A stretch of DNA of 17,505 bases from QNZT01 sp964573205 (GCA_964573205.1 CAZNIT010000011.1:1-17505), one strand, 5' to 3'. Shown: positions 1 through 8,113, counted from the first letter of the stretch. Program-made: numbers and translations. Notes: generated by a model not told the origin, from the letters alone.

Positions 1-4
1 TTTT

Positions 5-38
5 AAAAGGTATCCGTTTTAAATAGCGGATACCTTTT
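5..38 (-). terminator. Hairpin terminator of the peroxidase/c-di-GMP operon
   Basis: Perfect 12-bp inverted repeat AAAAGGTATCCG (5-16) and CGGATACCTTTT (27-38) around a 10-nt loop. Read on the minus strand it overlaps the stop codon of the GGDEF-EAL gene (TAA, 21-19) and its descending arm ends in TTTT, as in a factor-independent terminator. The A and T runs at both ends mean it could also work for transcripts entering from the left. The structure is seen directly; the function is inferred. Confidence 0.75.
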
Positions 39-2514
39 GATCTAGTCCGTTTTGTATAAAATTTTTCAAATCGTCAAATTTATGCGGTTTGCTATAATAA
101 AATCCTTGACCGGATATACAGCCCATTTTTTCGAGTAGAACCTCTTGTTCTTTATATTCGATTCCTTCGGCGACGGTGGTAAAATCGAGATTTTGAGCAA
201 GCGCTATGATCGCACCGGCTATATCTTTGTCTCTGGAGTTGGTGCATATATCGTCCACGAAGGATTTATCGATTTTCAGTGTAGTCGCCGGTAATCTTTT
301 AAGATAGCTAAATGATGAATAGCCCGTACCGAAATCGTCTATGGCTATTTTATAGCCGAATTTTCTAAGCTCTTTCATGTGTTCGATATTTTTTTCTACA
401 TTCTCCATAACGCAGCTTTCGGTTATCTCTATTTCAATATTGGAAGGTTTTAGGTTTTCATCTTTACATATTTGATTTATCTTTTCGGTGAATTCGTTCT
501 CTTTGAATTGTAAAATCGAAACATTTACGGCCACATGTTCAAGTGACGGATCAATCTCTTTGAATATCCTGAAGTCTCTACACGCTTTTTTAAAAATGAA
601 ATATCCTATTTCATTGATTAGTCCGATATCTTCGGCTACGGATATGAATTGATCCGGCGGTACGAAACCTAATTTTTTATTCTCCCATCTTACAAGAGCT
701 TCAAAGCCGACGGTTTTTAAAGTTTTAAGATTGTATTTGGGTTGATACACGACGTAAAGTTCATCTTTTTTAAGGGCTTCTCTTAGTTCTTGTTCGATTT
801 TTAATCTTTTATAAATCTCTCTTGAGAGCTCCTGTGTGAAAAACTGAAAATTGTTTCTTCCGTTTGTTTTCGCTTTGTACATAGCGGTATCGGCATATTT
901 CAAAAGGCTTTGAAGGGTGGCGCCGTCTTGAGGGAACATAGCGATGCCTATACTTGCCGAAATATTTAATTTATGTCCATGCACCTCTATGGGATTTTGA
1001 AGAGATTTTAAGACCCTTTTTGCGATTTTTATCGCATCGTTTTGATCTTTGATCTCTATGACTATTACAAATTCGTCTCCTCCGATTTTTGCGACGAAAT
1101 CTTTTTTTGAAACTTTTCTTTTGAGTCTTTGCGCAAAAACTTTCAAAAGAGCATCACCGGTATGATGGCCGAGGGTGTCGTTTATGTTTTTAAAATGATC
1201 GAGATCTATGTATAAAAGTGCGCAGGGTTTTTTCTTGTCCAATACTTCTTGTTGAAAATAGTTTTCAAATTTTACGCGATTGGGCAAACTCGTAAGAGGA
1301 TCATGATAAGCTAAAAATTTTACCTTCTTTTCTTGTTCGATATATTTTGTAATATTCAATTTCACGGCTAAGTATCCGGTCACTTTCCCATCCATAATGA
1401 GAGGTGAAATGGAAGCTTTCTCATAAAAAATCGTGCCGTCTTTTCGTTTATTTATAAACTCACCCTCCCATTTCTCATAGTTATCCAAAGCGCTGTTCAA
1501 AGGGGCGTAGTACTCTTTACTCATCAGTCCCGATTGTAGGATTCTCGGATTTTCCCCCATTATCTCGCTTTTGTCGTAGCCGGTCTCTTTCACGAACGCA
1601 TCGTTGGCATAGACGATGTTTTTGTCTATATCGGTTATTATGATGCTGTTATCACTATTTTCAATCGCATATTTATAAGCTGCGAGCTGTTTTTTGTGTT
1701 TTAGTGAATTTCTATGAAGATACAAAATACTGAGTAAAAGAGATGTTATAAAGAATAAAATTAACACCATCAGCAGTTTTCCAAGCATTAAATATGATTG
1801 AAAATCATTTTGTAAACGGGTATGAAGCGTATTTAACTTATCGAAAATATGTAAGTTTTCAACACTGATTTTTTCTTGTTCCAGAGTAACTATCTTGTCC
1901 AAAATAGATTTTTCATGTTGATAAAAATAGGCGAGAAGCTCATTGTTTTTCAATTTTGAAAGTTTTTTTATTTTTGCCAAGTTTTCGTCTATGATCTCTT
2001 TGTTCTGATTGATGCTTGTGAAAAGTTGTATAGTCATAAAGATCGTATTATCGAGCATAGTTAAATCCGATTCTGTCAACGAAGAGGTGATTTTTATATT
2101 TTTTTGCAGATCATGCAGATAATTCAACGAGTTTATGATGATGCTGTTGTAGGATTTCGAGTGTTCCAAAAGATGACTCTTTAGTTTATAGTCGTTTTCT
2201 ATTTGATTTATCAGTTTGATATATAACGATCTGTTTTTACTTTGCATCATGATATCTTTTAAAGATAGCAACTCTTTTTTGAAATTCTCTATTTTGTCAT
2301 TGATGAGATCGTAATTTACAAAAGTTCCCTTTTGGGCGACAAAGTAATTGAAATCTTTATCCAGAAGCTTTAATCGAGTTATGGTTTCACTCTGTTTCGT
2401 GAAGTGCTGGACGTTGTTGTTGATGGTAATGACCACAAATACGATTATAGGAATCGAAAATAAAAACAGCAGTAAAAGCGTTGTGATAAGGTCGGCTCTT
2501 TTTAGTTTCGGCAT
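19..2514 (-). CDS. Membrane PAS-GGDEF-EAL cyclic-di-GMP signalling protein
   Basis: Bifunctional-type c-di-GMP enzyme anchored in the inner membrane. In order (numbered from a GTG three codons upstream): TM helix about 11-33, an all-helical periplasmic region about 40-245, TM about 249-271, PAS about 280-395, GGDEF about 400-560 and EAL about 575-825. The diguanylate cyclase signature GGDEF is intact at about residue 481, but the RxxD inhibitory site reads SKKD, so classical product inhibition is probably absent. The EAL domain keeps FEALVRW (about 609), EITES and DDFGTGYSS, so phosphodiesterase activity is likely. The helical sensor resembles the DAHL ligand-binding type (inference, moderate). 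I prefer ATG 2514 because AAAGGAG lies 8 nt upstream; GTG 2523 overlaps that Shine-Dalgarno. It is the second gene of an operon, 5 nt after the peroxidase stop. Net activity, synthesis or breakdown, cannot be told from sequence. Confidence 0.93.
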   Translation of the reverse strand: MPKLKRADLITTLLLLFLFSIPIIVFVVITINNNVQHFTKQSETITRLKLLDKDFNYFVAQKGTFVNYDLINDKIENFKKELLSLKDIMMQSKNRSLYIKLINQIENDYKLKSHLLEHSKSYNSIIINSLNYLHDLQKNIKITSSLTESDLTMLDNTIFMTIQLFTSINQNKEIIDENLAKIKKLSKLKNNELLAYFYQHEKSILDKIVTLEQEKISVENLHIFDKLNTLHTRLQNDFQSYLMLGKLLMVLILFFITSLLLSILYLHRNSLKHKKQLAAYKYAIENSDNSIIITDIDKNIVYANDAFVKETGYDKSEIMGENPRILQSGLMSKEYYAPLNSALDNYEKWEGEFINKRKDGTIFYEKASISPLIMDGKVTGYLAVKLNITKYIEQEKKVKFLAYHDPLTSLPNRVKFENYFQQEVLDKKKPCALLYIDLDHFKNINDTLGHHTGDALLKVFAQRLKRKVSKKDFVAKIGGDEFVIVIEIKDQNDAIKIAKRVLKSLQNPIEVHGHKLNISASIGIAMFPQDGATLQSLLKYADTAMYKAKTNGRNNFQFFTQELSREIYKRLKIEQELREALKKDELYVVYQPKYNLKTLKTVGFEALVRWENKKLGFVPPDQFISVAEDIGLINEIGYFIFKKACRDFRIFKEIDPSLEHVAVNVSILQFKENEFTEKINQICKDENLKPSNIEIEITESCVMENVEKNIEHMKELRKFGYKIAIDDFGTGYSSFSYLKRLPATTLKIDKSFVDDICTNSRDKDIAGAIIALAQNLDFTTVAEGIEYKEQEVLLEKMGCISGQGFYYSKPHKFDDLKNFIQNGLDQKVSAI

Positions 2515-2519
2515 TTTCG

Positions 2520-3428
2520 TCACTCCTTTAGACTTTTTGGAAGTTCACCGTTTAAAGACTCTAAAAATGCGACGATTTTATCCGCTTCTTCGTCACTCAT
2601 AGGTCTTCCCAGTTGATGTTTCGCCATCATAAAAACCGCTTTTTTTAGGCTTTTGACAGATCCGTTGTGAAAATAGGGTGATGTTTTTGCGACGTTTCTA
2701 AGTGACGGAACTTTGAAAAAATATTTGTCGCTTTCGTTTTTGGTTACATTGTACAGTCCTAAATTGCTATCTTTGATAGAGATGATAATTCCGAATTTGT
2801 TGTACATATTTCCGCCGATATTTTTACCATGGTGGCAGGCTATACAGCCGATCTGTTTAAATAGTAAGTAACCCTCTTTCTGTTTTTGGTTTATAGCTTT
2901 TTGGTCTCCTCTTAGATATCTGTCAAAGGGGCTGTCGGGTGTTATGAGAGTTTTTTCGAATTCCGCTATCGCGTCGGCTATATTTAGTGCGGTTACGCCG
3001 TCTTTATAGATATTTTGAAATTTCTTTTTATAGTGCGAATTTTTGATGGTTTTTACGAGATTGTCCAAACTATTTCCCATCTCTACGGGGTTTTGGATGG
3101 GGAAAAGAGCTTGCTCTTTCAAATCTTTGGCTCTTCCGTCCCAAAATTGGCGAAAATTAAAAACCGCGTTTAGTACCGTCGGAGAGTTTACGCTACCGAC
3201 TTTATTGTCGATACCGGTGGAAAATTTCTTGTCGTCGTCTCCTCCGTTATATAGATCGTGACAACTCGCACAAGAGAGTGTGCCGTCTTTTGAAACAATG
3301 GGATCGAAAAAGAGACTTTTTCCAAGAGCGGCTTTTTTTTTATCGACGCTTACATGTCGAGGTAGAGGAACGATCGGTTCGCAAAAACCGTATGTGATCA
3401 ACAAAAAAGCTAAAAGAAGATAACGCAT
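2520..3428 (-). CDS. Periplasmic di-heme cytochrome c peroxidase (CcpA/MauG family)
   Basis: A 302-residue protein with a short N-terminal signal peptide (about 1-16, ending near GFC). It has two c-type heme motifs, CASCH (53-57) and CIACHH (about 196-201), in the spacing of bacterial di-heme peroxidases. These enzymes reduce H2O2 to water in the periplasm with electrons from cytochrome c. Other family marks are FWDGRA and PVEMGN after the first heme, PYFHNGSVKSL in the C-terminal half, and MAKHQLG, which carries the likely Met ligand of the electron-transfer heme. Its length fits the short CCP class. It is the first gene of a minus-strand operon; its stop codon is embedded in the ribosome binding site of the GGDEF-EAL gene, suggesting translational coupling. 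The ATG at 3428 has only a weak upstream GGATTG. MauG-like roles are possible, but the short CCP architecture favours peroxidase. Confidence 0.92.
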   Translation of the reverse strand: MRYLLLAFLLITYGFCEPIVPLPRHVSVDKKKAALGKSLFFDPIVSKDGTLSCASCHDLYNGGDDDKKFSTGIDNKVGSVNSPTVLNAVFNFRQFWDGRAKDLKEQALFPIQNPVEMGNSLDNLVKTIKNSHYKKKFQNIYKDGVTALNIADAIAEFEKTLITPDSPFDRYLRGDQKAINQKQKEGYLLFKQIGCIACHHGKNIGGNMYNKFGIIISIKDSNLGLYNVTKNESDKYFFKVPSLRNVAKTSPYFHNGSVKSLKKAVFMMAKHQLGRPMSDEEADKIVAFLESLNGELPKSLKE

Positions 3429-3598
3429 ACTATCAATCCAGTTATTTATTTAATTATTTGTATTTTTGTAAATCGGTAATATCGTTATTTTTTTTAGTTT
3501 TTTTGCAAAAAAACTTTTTTTTAATATATAAAGAAGAAACGCTTTCGCGGGCTTTTGTATAAGGTTTGTCGTTTGGTTGTATATCATTAATCATAATA

Positions 3599-3613
3599 TG
3601 TTAAAATCAGTTC
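3599..3613 (+). promoter_or_regulatory. Extended -10 promoter of speE
   Basis: TGTTAAAAT (3599-3607) is an extended -10 element (TGn plus TAAAAT) in A/T-rich DNA, placing transcription start near 3614, about 26 nt before the speE ATG. AGGGG at 3630-3634 is the matching ribosome binding site. There is no convincing -35 box, as is usual for Campylobacterota sigma-70 promoters. The same TGTTAAAAT string is found before the DUF445 gene. Confidence 0.55.
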
Positions 3614-3639
3614 CATTTAATATTAATATAGGGGAATAG

Positions 3640-4476
3640 ATGTATTTTGAAGAAAAACAGGGTTTTTTGAAGCAGAGCATTGAAGTTGAGGAGAAAATTT
3701 TTGAAACAAAAAGCGAATATCAAAAGATAGAGGTTTATAAAAGCAAAAAATTGGGAAACATCCTAGTACTCGACGAAATCGCTATGTTCAGCGAAAAAGA
3801 TGAGTTCATATATCATGAAATGCTCTCTCATGTTCCCATCTGTACACATGCCGATCCGAAAAATATTCTTATCGTCGGCGGAGGTGACGGCGGAGTCGCT
3901 AGAGAGGTGCTAAGACATGAAGGCGTAAATGTGGATCTTGTCGAGATAGATGAAGAGGTTATAAACGTTTGTAAAAAGTATTTTCAAAAAGTCGTATGCG
4001 AGGATAACGAACGATTAAACGTAATCATAAAAAACGGTATGGATTTTATCTGCGGTGCGGATGAAAAAAGTTACGATATAGTTTTGGTTGACTCCACCGA
4101 CCCTTCGGATCTCTCAAGCGAACTTTTCGACCCCGCTTTTTATGCGCAGGTAAACAGAGTATTGAAAGATGACGGACTCATGGCATTACAAGGAGGAAGC
4201 TACTGGATGGATTTGGACGGACATAAAAAGATTTTACGTACGGCGGCGAATCTTTTTACGATCGCAATGCCTTATCGTTACCAAATGTACTGCTATCCGG
4301 GGGTAAATTGGAATTTTATACTCGCGTCGAAAAAATATCATCCTACGGCGGATATAAATTTGCAAAGAGCCGATTTGCTTGAGGGAAACAGATACTATAC
4401 CTCCGATATTCATAAAGCATCGTTTGTTGTGCCGAAATATATAAAAAAAGAGCTACTTGGAATCGCAAAAAATTAA
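3640..4476 (+). CDS. speE: Spermidine synthase (polyamine aminopropyltransferase)
   Basis: Transfers the aminopropyl group of decarboxylated S-adenosylmethionine to putrescine, making spermidine, in the cytosol. The 278-residue length is normal for bacterial SpeE. Visible signatures are the N-terminal beta domain with KLGNILVLDE, the substrate-site segment EFIYHEML (55-62), the nucleotide-binding loop GGGDGG (80-85), the acidic VEIDE at the end of strand 2, and DSTDP (151-155) with the catalytic-type aspartate. ATG 3640 follows AGGGG by 5 nt. The gene leads a plus-strand gene series, and its last 20 nt overlap the likely start of coaE. Related aminopropyltransferases such as thermospermine synthase share the fold, so the exact acceptor amine is inferred. 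Confidence 0.93.
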   Translation: MYFEEKQGFLKQSIEVEEKIFETKSEYQKIEVYKSKKLGNILVLDEIAMFSEKDEFIYHEMLSHVPICTHADPKNILIVGGGDGGVAREVLRHEGVNVDLVEIDEEVINVCKKYFQKVVCEDNERLNVIIKNGMDFICGADEKSYDIVLVDSTDPSDLSSELFDPAFYAQVNRVLKDDGLMALQGGSYWMDLDGHKKILRTAANLFTIAMPYRYQMYCYPGVNWNFILASKKYHPTADINLQRADLLEGNRYYTSDIHKASFVVPKYIKKELLGIAKN

Positions 4477-5083
4477 AAAGGAGTTTTCAAATGCCATTGT
4501 ACTAACAGGCGGAATTGCAAGCGGCAAGAGTAGTGTATGCTCACTACTTTCGCTCTACGGTTTTCAGGTTATAGATGCGGATAAAACGGCGCATCGGCTA
4601 TTGGATGAAAATCGAATTAAAATAGTGCGGATGTTCGGAAAAGAGTATGTTGACGGGGAAAAGGTCGATAGGAAAAAACTCGGCTCTTTGGTATTTGAGG
4701 ATGAGACGCAGAGAAAAAAGCTCGAAGCTCTTTTGCATCCTCTTATAAAAGAGCGCCTAATCGAACGAAGCAGATTGTGCGAGAGTAAAAACATACCCTA
4801 TATTTTGGAGATTCCTCTATTTTTTGAAAAGAGAAATTATGCGGTTGACGAAACGGTCGTTGTTTATTGTAAAAAAGAGCAACAGATTCAAAGACTTTTA
4901 AAGAGAGAAAATTTCACTCTCCAAGAGGTACGAAGCAGACTGAACGCACAGATGAGTTTGGATGAAAAGAAAGAGCTTGCATCTTATGTTATAGACAATA
5001 CGAAAGATCTAAAACATTTGCAAGCCGAGGTGGATAAATTTATATCCTATATAAAAGAGAAATATCCGAATATAAGATTATAA
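4457..5083 (+). CDS. coaE: Dephospho-CoA kinase
   Basis: Catalyses the last step of coenzyme A synthesis, ATP-dependent phosphorylation of dephospho-CoA at the ribose 3'-OH. The 208-residue protein shows the P-loop GGIASGKS (18-25), the DADKTAH substrate segment, HPLI, the EIPLFFE strand of the CoA domain, and the lid plus C-terminal RLNAQMSLDEKK and YVIDNT motifs typical of CoaE. The reading frame has only a TTG start, at 4457, which overlaps speE by 20 nt. A strong AAGGAG (4478-4483) with an ATG 7 nt downstream (4491) is out of frame and meets a stop after four codons. Homologous sequence seems to begin at about residue 10 (F-S-N-A-I-V-L-T-G-G), so TTG is plausible and a sequencing indel is possible but not required. 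Confidence 0.92.
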   Translation: MESQKIKKEFSNAIVLTGGIASGKSSVCSLLSLYGFQVIDADKTAHRLLDENRIKIVRMFGKEYVDGEKVDRKKLGSLVFEDETQRKKLEALLHPLIKERLIERSRLCESKNIPYILEIPLFFEKRNYAVDETVVVYCKKEQQIQRLLKRENFTLQEVRSRLNAQMSLDEKKELASYVIDNTKDLKHLQAEVDKFISYIKEKYPNIRL

Positions 5084-5095
5084 TGGAGTTTTACG

Positions 5096-6148
5096 ATGAC
5101 CGATCCTCGCCGAAATAAAACATATGTAACATTGCAGATACTATATACCTTTTTAGCCTCGCTTTTGATGGTATATCATGCGACGCAACATTACAATATA
5201 GTGCAACGGGATCTTTTTTGGAATTTTTTTACATTCGGTGAGATGGGAGAAGATCTTCTATTCGTATTGATGGGGTTTACCGTTTTTTATACTTCATGGC
5301 GGTTTGTGGAAGAGGGTAAGGGATATAAAAAATTTATGGTCTATACTCTTTCGAGGATTTTTATGGTTTATTGGGTATTGATTGCGATTCCGGGATTTAT
5401 AGTCTGGAATATCAATCCCGAACTTCATGCGAGCATAGCCAATATAAGCGCCGATGAATGGTGGCAGACATTTACTATGTGGTTCGGTCATCCGAGAATC
5501 GCCGTTATAACTTGGGTTTTAACGCAGCTTGTCTTTTTCTCTTTGCTTTTCGGACTTGCGATTTTAAATAAAAAGTTCATATATCTTTGGTATATCGTGC
5601 TTGGAATTTCTTTTATGAATCTCATAGATCGAATTACGATAAATTCTCAGCCTTTCGGAGATGTTACCGACGCGTGGTTTAAAGTTTTTTCACCGCACAA
5701 TCTTGAGTTCGCTTTTGGAGCTTTTGTCTTTTTCCTCCTTAAAAAAGGCTATCTTGTCAAAAATTATAAAATTTTTCTTCTTTTTGCCATCGTTGCGGTT
5801 TTCGCCGTCGGAGCCGTTCATTCGCAAGGGATTCATAATCTTTATAACTCTAGGGTGTTGAATTTCGGTCTAGTCGCCGCTTTGTTAACTTACGCGGTGG
5901 TAAATTATGCTCAGTTTATCGACAAAACACCCTCAAATATTTTTGTAAAGTTAGGTGAAGCCGAATATATTATGCTTTTGATTCACGGCCCTATTCTATC
6001 TATCGTAGATTTCAAGATAGCGACGAAATTTGAGTTTGGATGGGCGATAACGCTGATGACTATTTTCGCGATCTTGACGGTTAGTTATTTTATACGGGTA
6101 AAGATCGAGGCGCCCGTACTGGCTTTCGTGCATAAAAAGCTTATTTGA
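5096..6148 (+). CDS. Membrane acyltransferase, acyltransferase-3 (OafA/YrhL-like) family
   Basis: A 350-residue integral membrane protein with about ten hydrophobic segments and the layout of the acyltransferase-3 family, which moves acyl (often acetyl) groups onto envelope sugars or other extracytoplasmic acceptors. Family marks are the first helix with a conserved histidine (LASLLMVYH, H28), GEDLLFVLMGF (51-61, matching the usual G-VDLFFVLSGF), SRIFMVYW (usual R-R-P-YW), the late KLGEAEYIMLLIHGP (about residues 285-300) and a C-terminal EAP. It deviates in lacking the usual N-x-LR opening, having LQILYTF instead, so it is a divergent member. GGAG at 5085-5088 lies 7 nt before the ATG, and the gene starts 12 nt after coaE. 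Its stop overlaps the likely start of the downstream kinase. The substrate cannot be predicted. Confidence 0.8.
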   Translation: MTDPRRNKTYVTLQILYTFLASLLMVYHATQHYNIVQRDLFWNFFTFGEMGEDLLFVLMGFTVFYTSWRFVEEGKGYKKFMVYTLSRIFMVYWVLIAIPGFIVWNINPELHASIANISADEWWQTFTMWFGHPRIAVITWVLTQLVFFSLLFGLAILNKKFIYLWYIVLGISFMNLIDRITINSQPFGDVTDAWFKVFSPHNLEFAFGAFVFFLLKKGYLVKNYKIFLLFAIVAVFAVGAVHSQGIHNLYNSRVLNFGLVAALLTYAVVNYAQFIDKTPSNIFVKLGEAEYIMLLIHGPILSIVDFKIATKFEFGWAITLMTIFAILTVSYFIRVKIEAPVLAFVHKKLI

Positions 6149-7314
6149 AAGAGCGGATTGTGAGAGCAAAAGCGATCAAATTATTTAAATCGAAAGATCA
6201 TAAATCGAATATGCTCTTTTATCTATTCGTCGCTATGATAATCATACATCTGCTCTCTCTGGGGATAGATATGTTAAGAGGCAGGGATGTGATGATTATC
6301 ATAAAATCAGCGGCTATTGCCGTTTTTTTGGCATCCTTGTATCTTTATATGAGATACGCCCATAAAGTTCAAATGTTCGCTACGATTTTGATGCTTAGCG
6401 TAGAAGTCGAGTTGACATTGATCGTACTACAGGATAATTATCTTCATTTTTCTACCGTTTATCCTATGCTTTTGACATTCGGACTTTTTTTCTTTTTCGA
6501 TCTGAAAAAAGCGCTTTGGTTTACTCTTTTTCATCATATGTATTGGTTTTGCGTTTTTGCGTACGGATATACGCACTATATTGATCATCCCGTTTTGCAT
6601 AATGTAACTTCAATAGTGGGAATGATGATAGCATACGCGTTTATGGTGCTTTTTGGTTTTTTTTATTATATATCTACCGAAGTGGCATATGAAAAATTGG
6701 AACGATCGGATAGACAAAAGGCTATTTTGCTAAATGAAATTCATCATCGTATAAAAAACAATCTCAATATGATGGCTTCCGTTCTCGGGTTGCAGATTTT
6801 GAATATAAAATCTAACGAGACGAAAGATGTAAATGACGCCCTTTTAAACAGTAAGCTTCGTATTCAAGCTATGGCGATGGTTCATGAATCTTTATACCGG
6901 CACAAAGAGTTCGATACTATAAGTTTTTACGACTATGTTACGAATTTAACCGATCTTATAAATCGCTCATACGATAAAAATGTGGGAGTTTTTATCGACG
7001 GGGGAGAAATACAACTTCCTCTTGAGTCGATGATGCAGCTTGGAATTATTCTCAACGAACTTTTTACCAACTCTATAAAATACGCATTCGATGACGATAA
7101 AAAGAGCGAAATATCCATAAAGCTTCAAGAGCGCGGAGAGGAGTATATTTTCGTATATCATGAAAATCATAATAAAAATGTCGATATCGCTCAAATATTA
7201 AAAAGCAAAACTCTCGGAATGAAGCTTTTAAAGTTGATCGTTGCTCAAATAAACGGCAAACTTCAAGTTGAAAAGAACGAAGGGTTGCGTTTTACGATAA
7301 CTTTCCCAAAATGA
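6145..7314 (+). CDS. Six-TM sensor histidine kinase, HisKA_2 type
   Basis: Membrane sensor kinase of 389 residues. Residues about 22-175 form about six hydrophobic helices with very short loops and no extracytoplasmic domain, suggesting sensing in or at the membrane. A short linker leads to a HisKA_2 dimerisation domain with EIHHRIKNNL (H200/H201 in TTG numbering), the phospho-acceptor motif of this family. The ATPase domain has an N-box ELFTNSIKYAF and a late TLGMKLL, but where a canonical kinase has DxGxG it reads VYHENHNKN, so the G1 box is atypical. The TTG at 6145 overlaps the preceding TGA (TTGA); GTG 6160 or ATG 6211 are alternatives, none with a strong Shine-Dalgarno. It is paralogous to the next gene. 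The nearest regulator is at 9295-9987; pairing is inferred. Confidence 0.85.
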   Translation: MKERIVRAKAIKLFKSKDHKSNMLFYLFVAMIIIHLLSLGIDMLRGRDVMIIIKSAAIAVFLASLYLYMRYAHKVQMFATILMLSVEVELTLIVLQDNYLHFSTVYPMLLTFGLFFFFDLKKALWFTLFHHMYWFCVFAYGYTHYIDHPVLHNVTSIVGMMIAYAFMVLFGFFYYISTEVAYEKLERSDRQKAILLNEIHHRIKNNLNMMASVLGLQILNIKSNETKDVNDALLNSKLRIQAMAMVHESLYRHKEFDTISFYDYVTNLTDLINRSYDKNVGVFIDGGEIQLPLESMMQLGIILNELFTNSIKYAFDDDKKSEISIKLQERGEEYIFVYHENHNKNVDIAQILKSKTLGMKLLKLIVAQINGKLQVEKNEGLRFTITFPK

Positions 7315-7327
7315 TGCAATATAAATG

Positions 7328-7353
7328 CAATTTTATTACTATACAATTTTATT
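7328..7353 (+). repeat. Direct repeat CAATTTTATT upstream of the second kinase gene
   Basis: CAATTTTATT occurs at 7328-7337 and again at 7344-7353, 16 bp apart centre to centre, in the 85-nt gap between the two kinase genes. The second copy overlaps a possible -10 element TACAAT (7343-7348). It could be a regulator binding pair or simply chance in A/T-rich DNA. Confidence 0.4.
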
Positions 7354-7399
7354 GTAAAAAGTTTTTTTACCTTTTTCGTAGTTACAATTGGAGAGCGTC

Positions 7400-8065
7400 A
7401 TGAGAGAGTTTGCGGTAGTCGATCATATTCTCAAAGAGAGAGAGTTGGAAGGTGTGGAATTTACGCCTCTTCAAAAAGAGTTGATTTTCAAAGAGATAAG
7501 TTTTAGATTGAAAAACAATTTAAATACGATAGCTTCATTATTCGGTTTGCAGATAATAAACGCCGAGGAAAACAGAAATAAAGAGGTATCAAGAGTTCTT
7601 TTGACGAATAAAGTGCGGATAAATACCATTTCAATACTTCATGACAGTCTGTATAAAGATTCTGCCAAGTTGCAAAGTTTTGCCGACCATATAAAAAATA
7701 TAATAAACCTTATCAATGACGGCTTGTCTGAAGTTCCCCTCATTTTATTGGATTTCGACGATATTGGGCTTTCACCCGACTCGACGATAAAGCTCGGAAC
7801 CATTTTCTGTGAACTATATACGAACTCGCTTCAACATGCTTTCGGCAAAGTTGATCATTTCGGCGAAATCGTCGTATCGTTTAAGTGCGTTGACGACAAG
7901 ATCGTATTTACCTACTATGAGAAAAATCATCGGGGAGTAGATATAGAAAAAATGCTTAAAAGCAAAACGGTAGGCATGAAGCTGGTGATGATCAATTCCC
8001 GTCAACTTAACGCAAAACTCGATATTTTTCATAAAGAGGGATTGCTTTTTCGTTTAACGATGTAG
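7400..8065 (+). CDS. Soluble histidine-kinase-like protein lacking the phospho-acceptor histidine
   Basis: A 221-residue cytoplasmic protein without membrane helices that aligns along nearly its whole length with the C-terminal half of the preceding kinase: shared KNNLN, GLQIIN, HDSLY, ELYTNSLQHAF, and LKSKTVGMKL. The phospho-acceptor motif EIHHRIKNNL of the neighbour is EISFRLKNNL here, so both histidines are lost (S34, F35). The ATPase N-box asparagine is kept, so nucleotide binding may persist; the DxGxG box is absent, as in the neighbour. This points to a pseudokinase that could dimerise with, modulate or act as scaffold for the membrane kinase, rather than autophosphorylate. ATG 7400 has GGAG 6 nt upstream (7390-7393) and is preferred to TTG 7388. 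The frame is intact over 221 codons, so it does not look like a decayed gene. Confidence 0.8.
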   Translation: MREFAVVDHILKERELEGVEFTPLQKELIFKEISFRLKNNLNTIASLFGLQIINAEENRNKEVSRVLLTNKVRINTISILHDSLYKDSAKLQSFADHIKNIINLINDGLSEVPLILLDFDDIGLSPDSTIKLGTIFCELYTNSLQHAFGKVDHFGEIVVSFKCVDDKIVFTYYEKNHRGVDIEKMLKSKTVGMKLVMINSRQLNAKLDIFHKEGLLFRLTM

Positions 8066-8086
8066 TCGATGGAATAAATTGTGCTG

Positions 8087-8113
8087 CTCTTTCGCCCTAA
8101 AGAGGCGGGAGAG
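8087..8113 (+). promoter_or_regulatory. RNA hairpin covering the ribosome binding site of the CAP lipoprotein
   Basis: CTCTTTCGCC (8087-8096) and GGCGGGAGAG (8104-8113) can form a 10-bp stem, with two adjacent U-G wobbles, around a 7-nt loop. The 3' arm contains GGGAGAG, the only Shine-Dalgarno-like sequence before GTG 8123. The stem would therefore hide the ribosome binding site and could make translation conditional. There is no U-tract after it, so it is not a typical terminator. The structure is seen directly; the regulatory role is inferred. Confidence 0.5.

Noticed and set aside
3549..3560. Short GC-rich patch (CGCTTTCGCGGGC-like) in the peroxidase/speE intergenic region as a terminator or riboswitch
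   Set aside because: Only a few base pairs can form, neither flanking gene ends there, and no known riboswitch core is visible.
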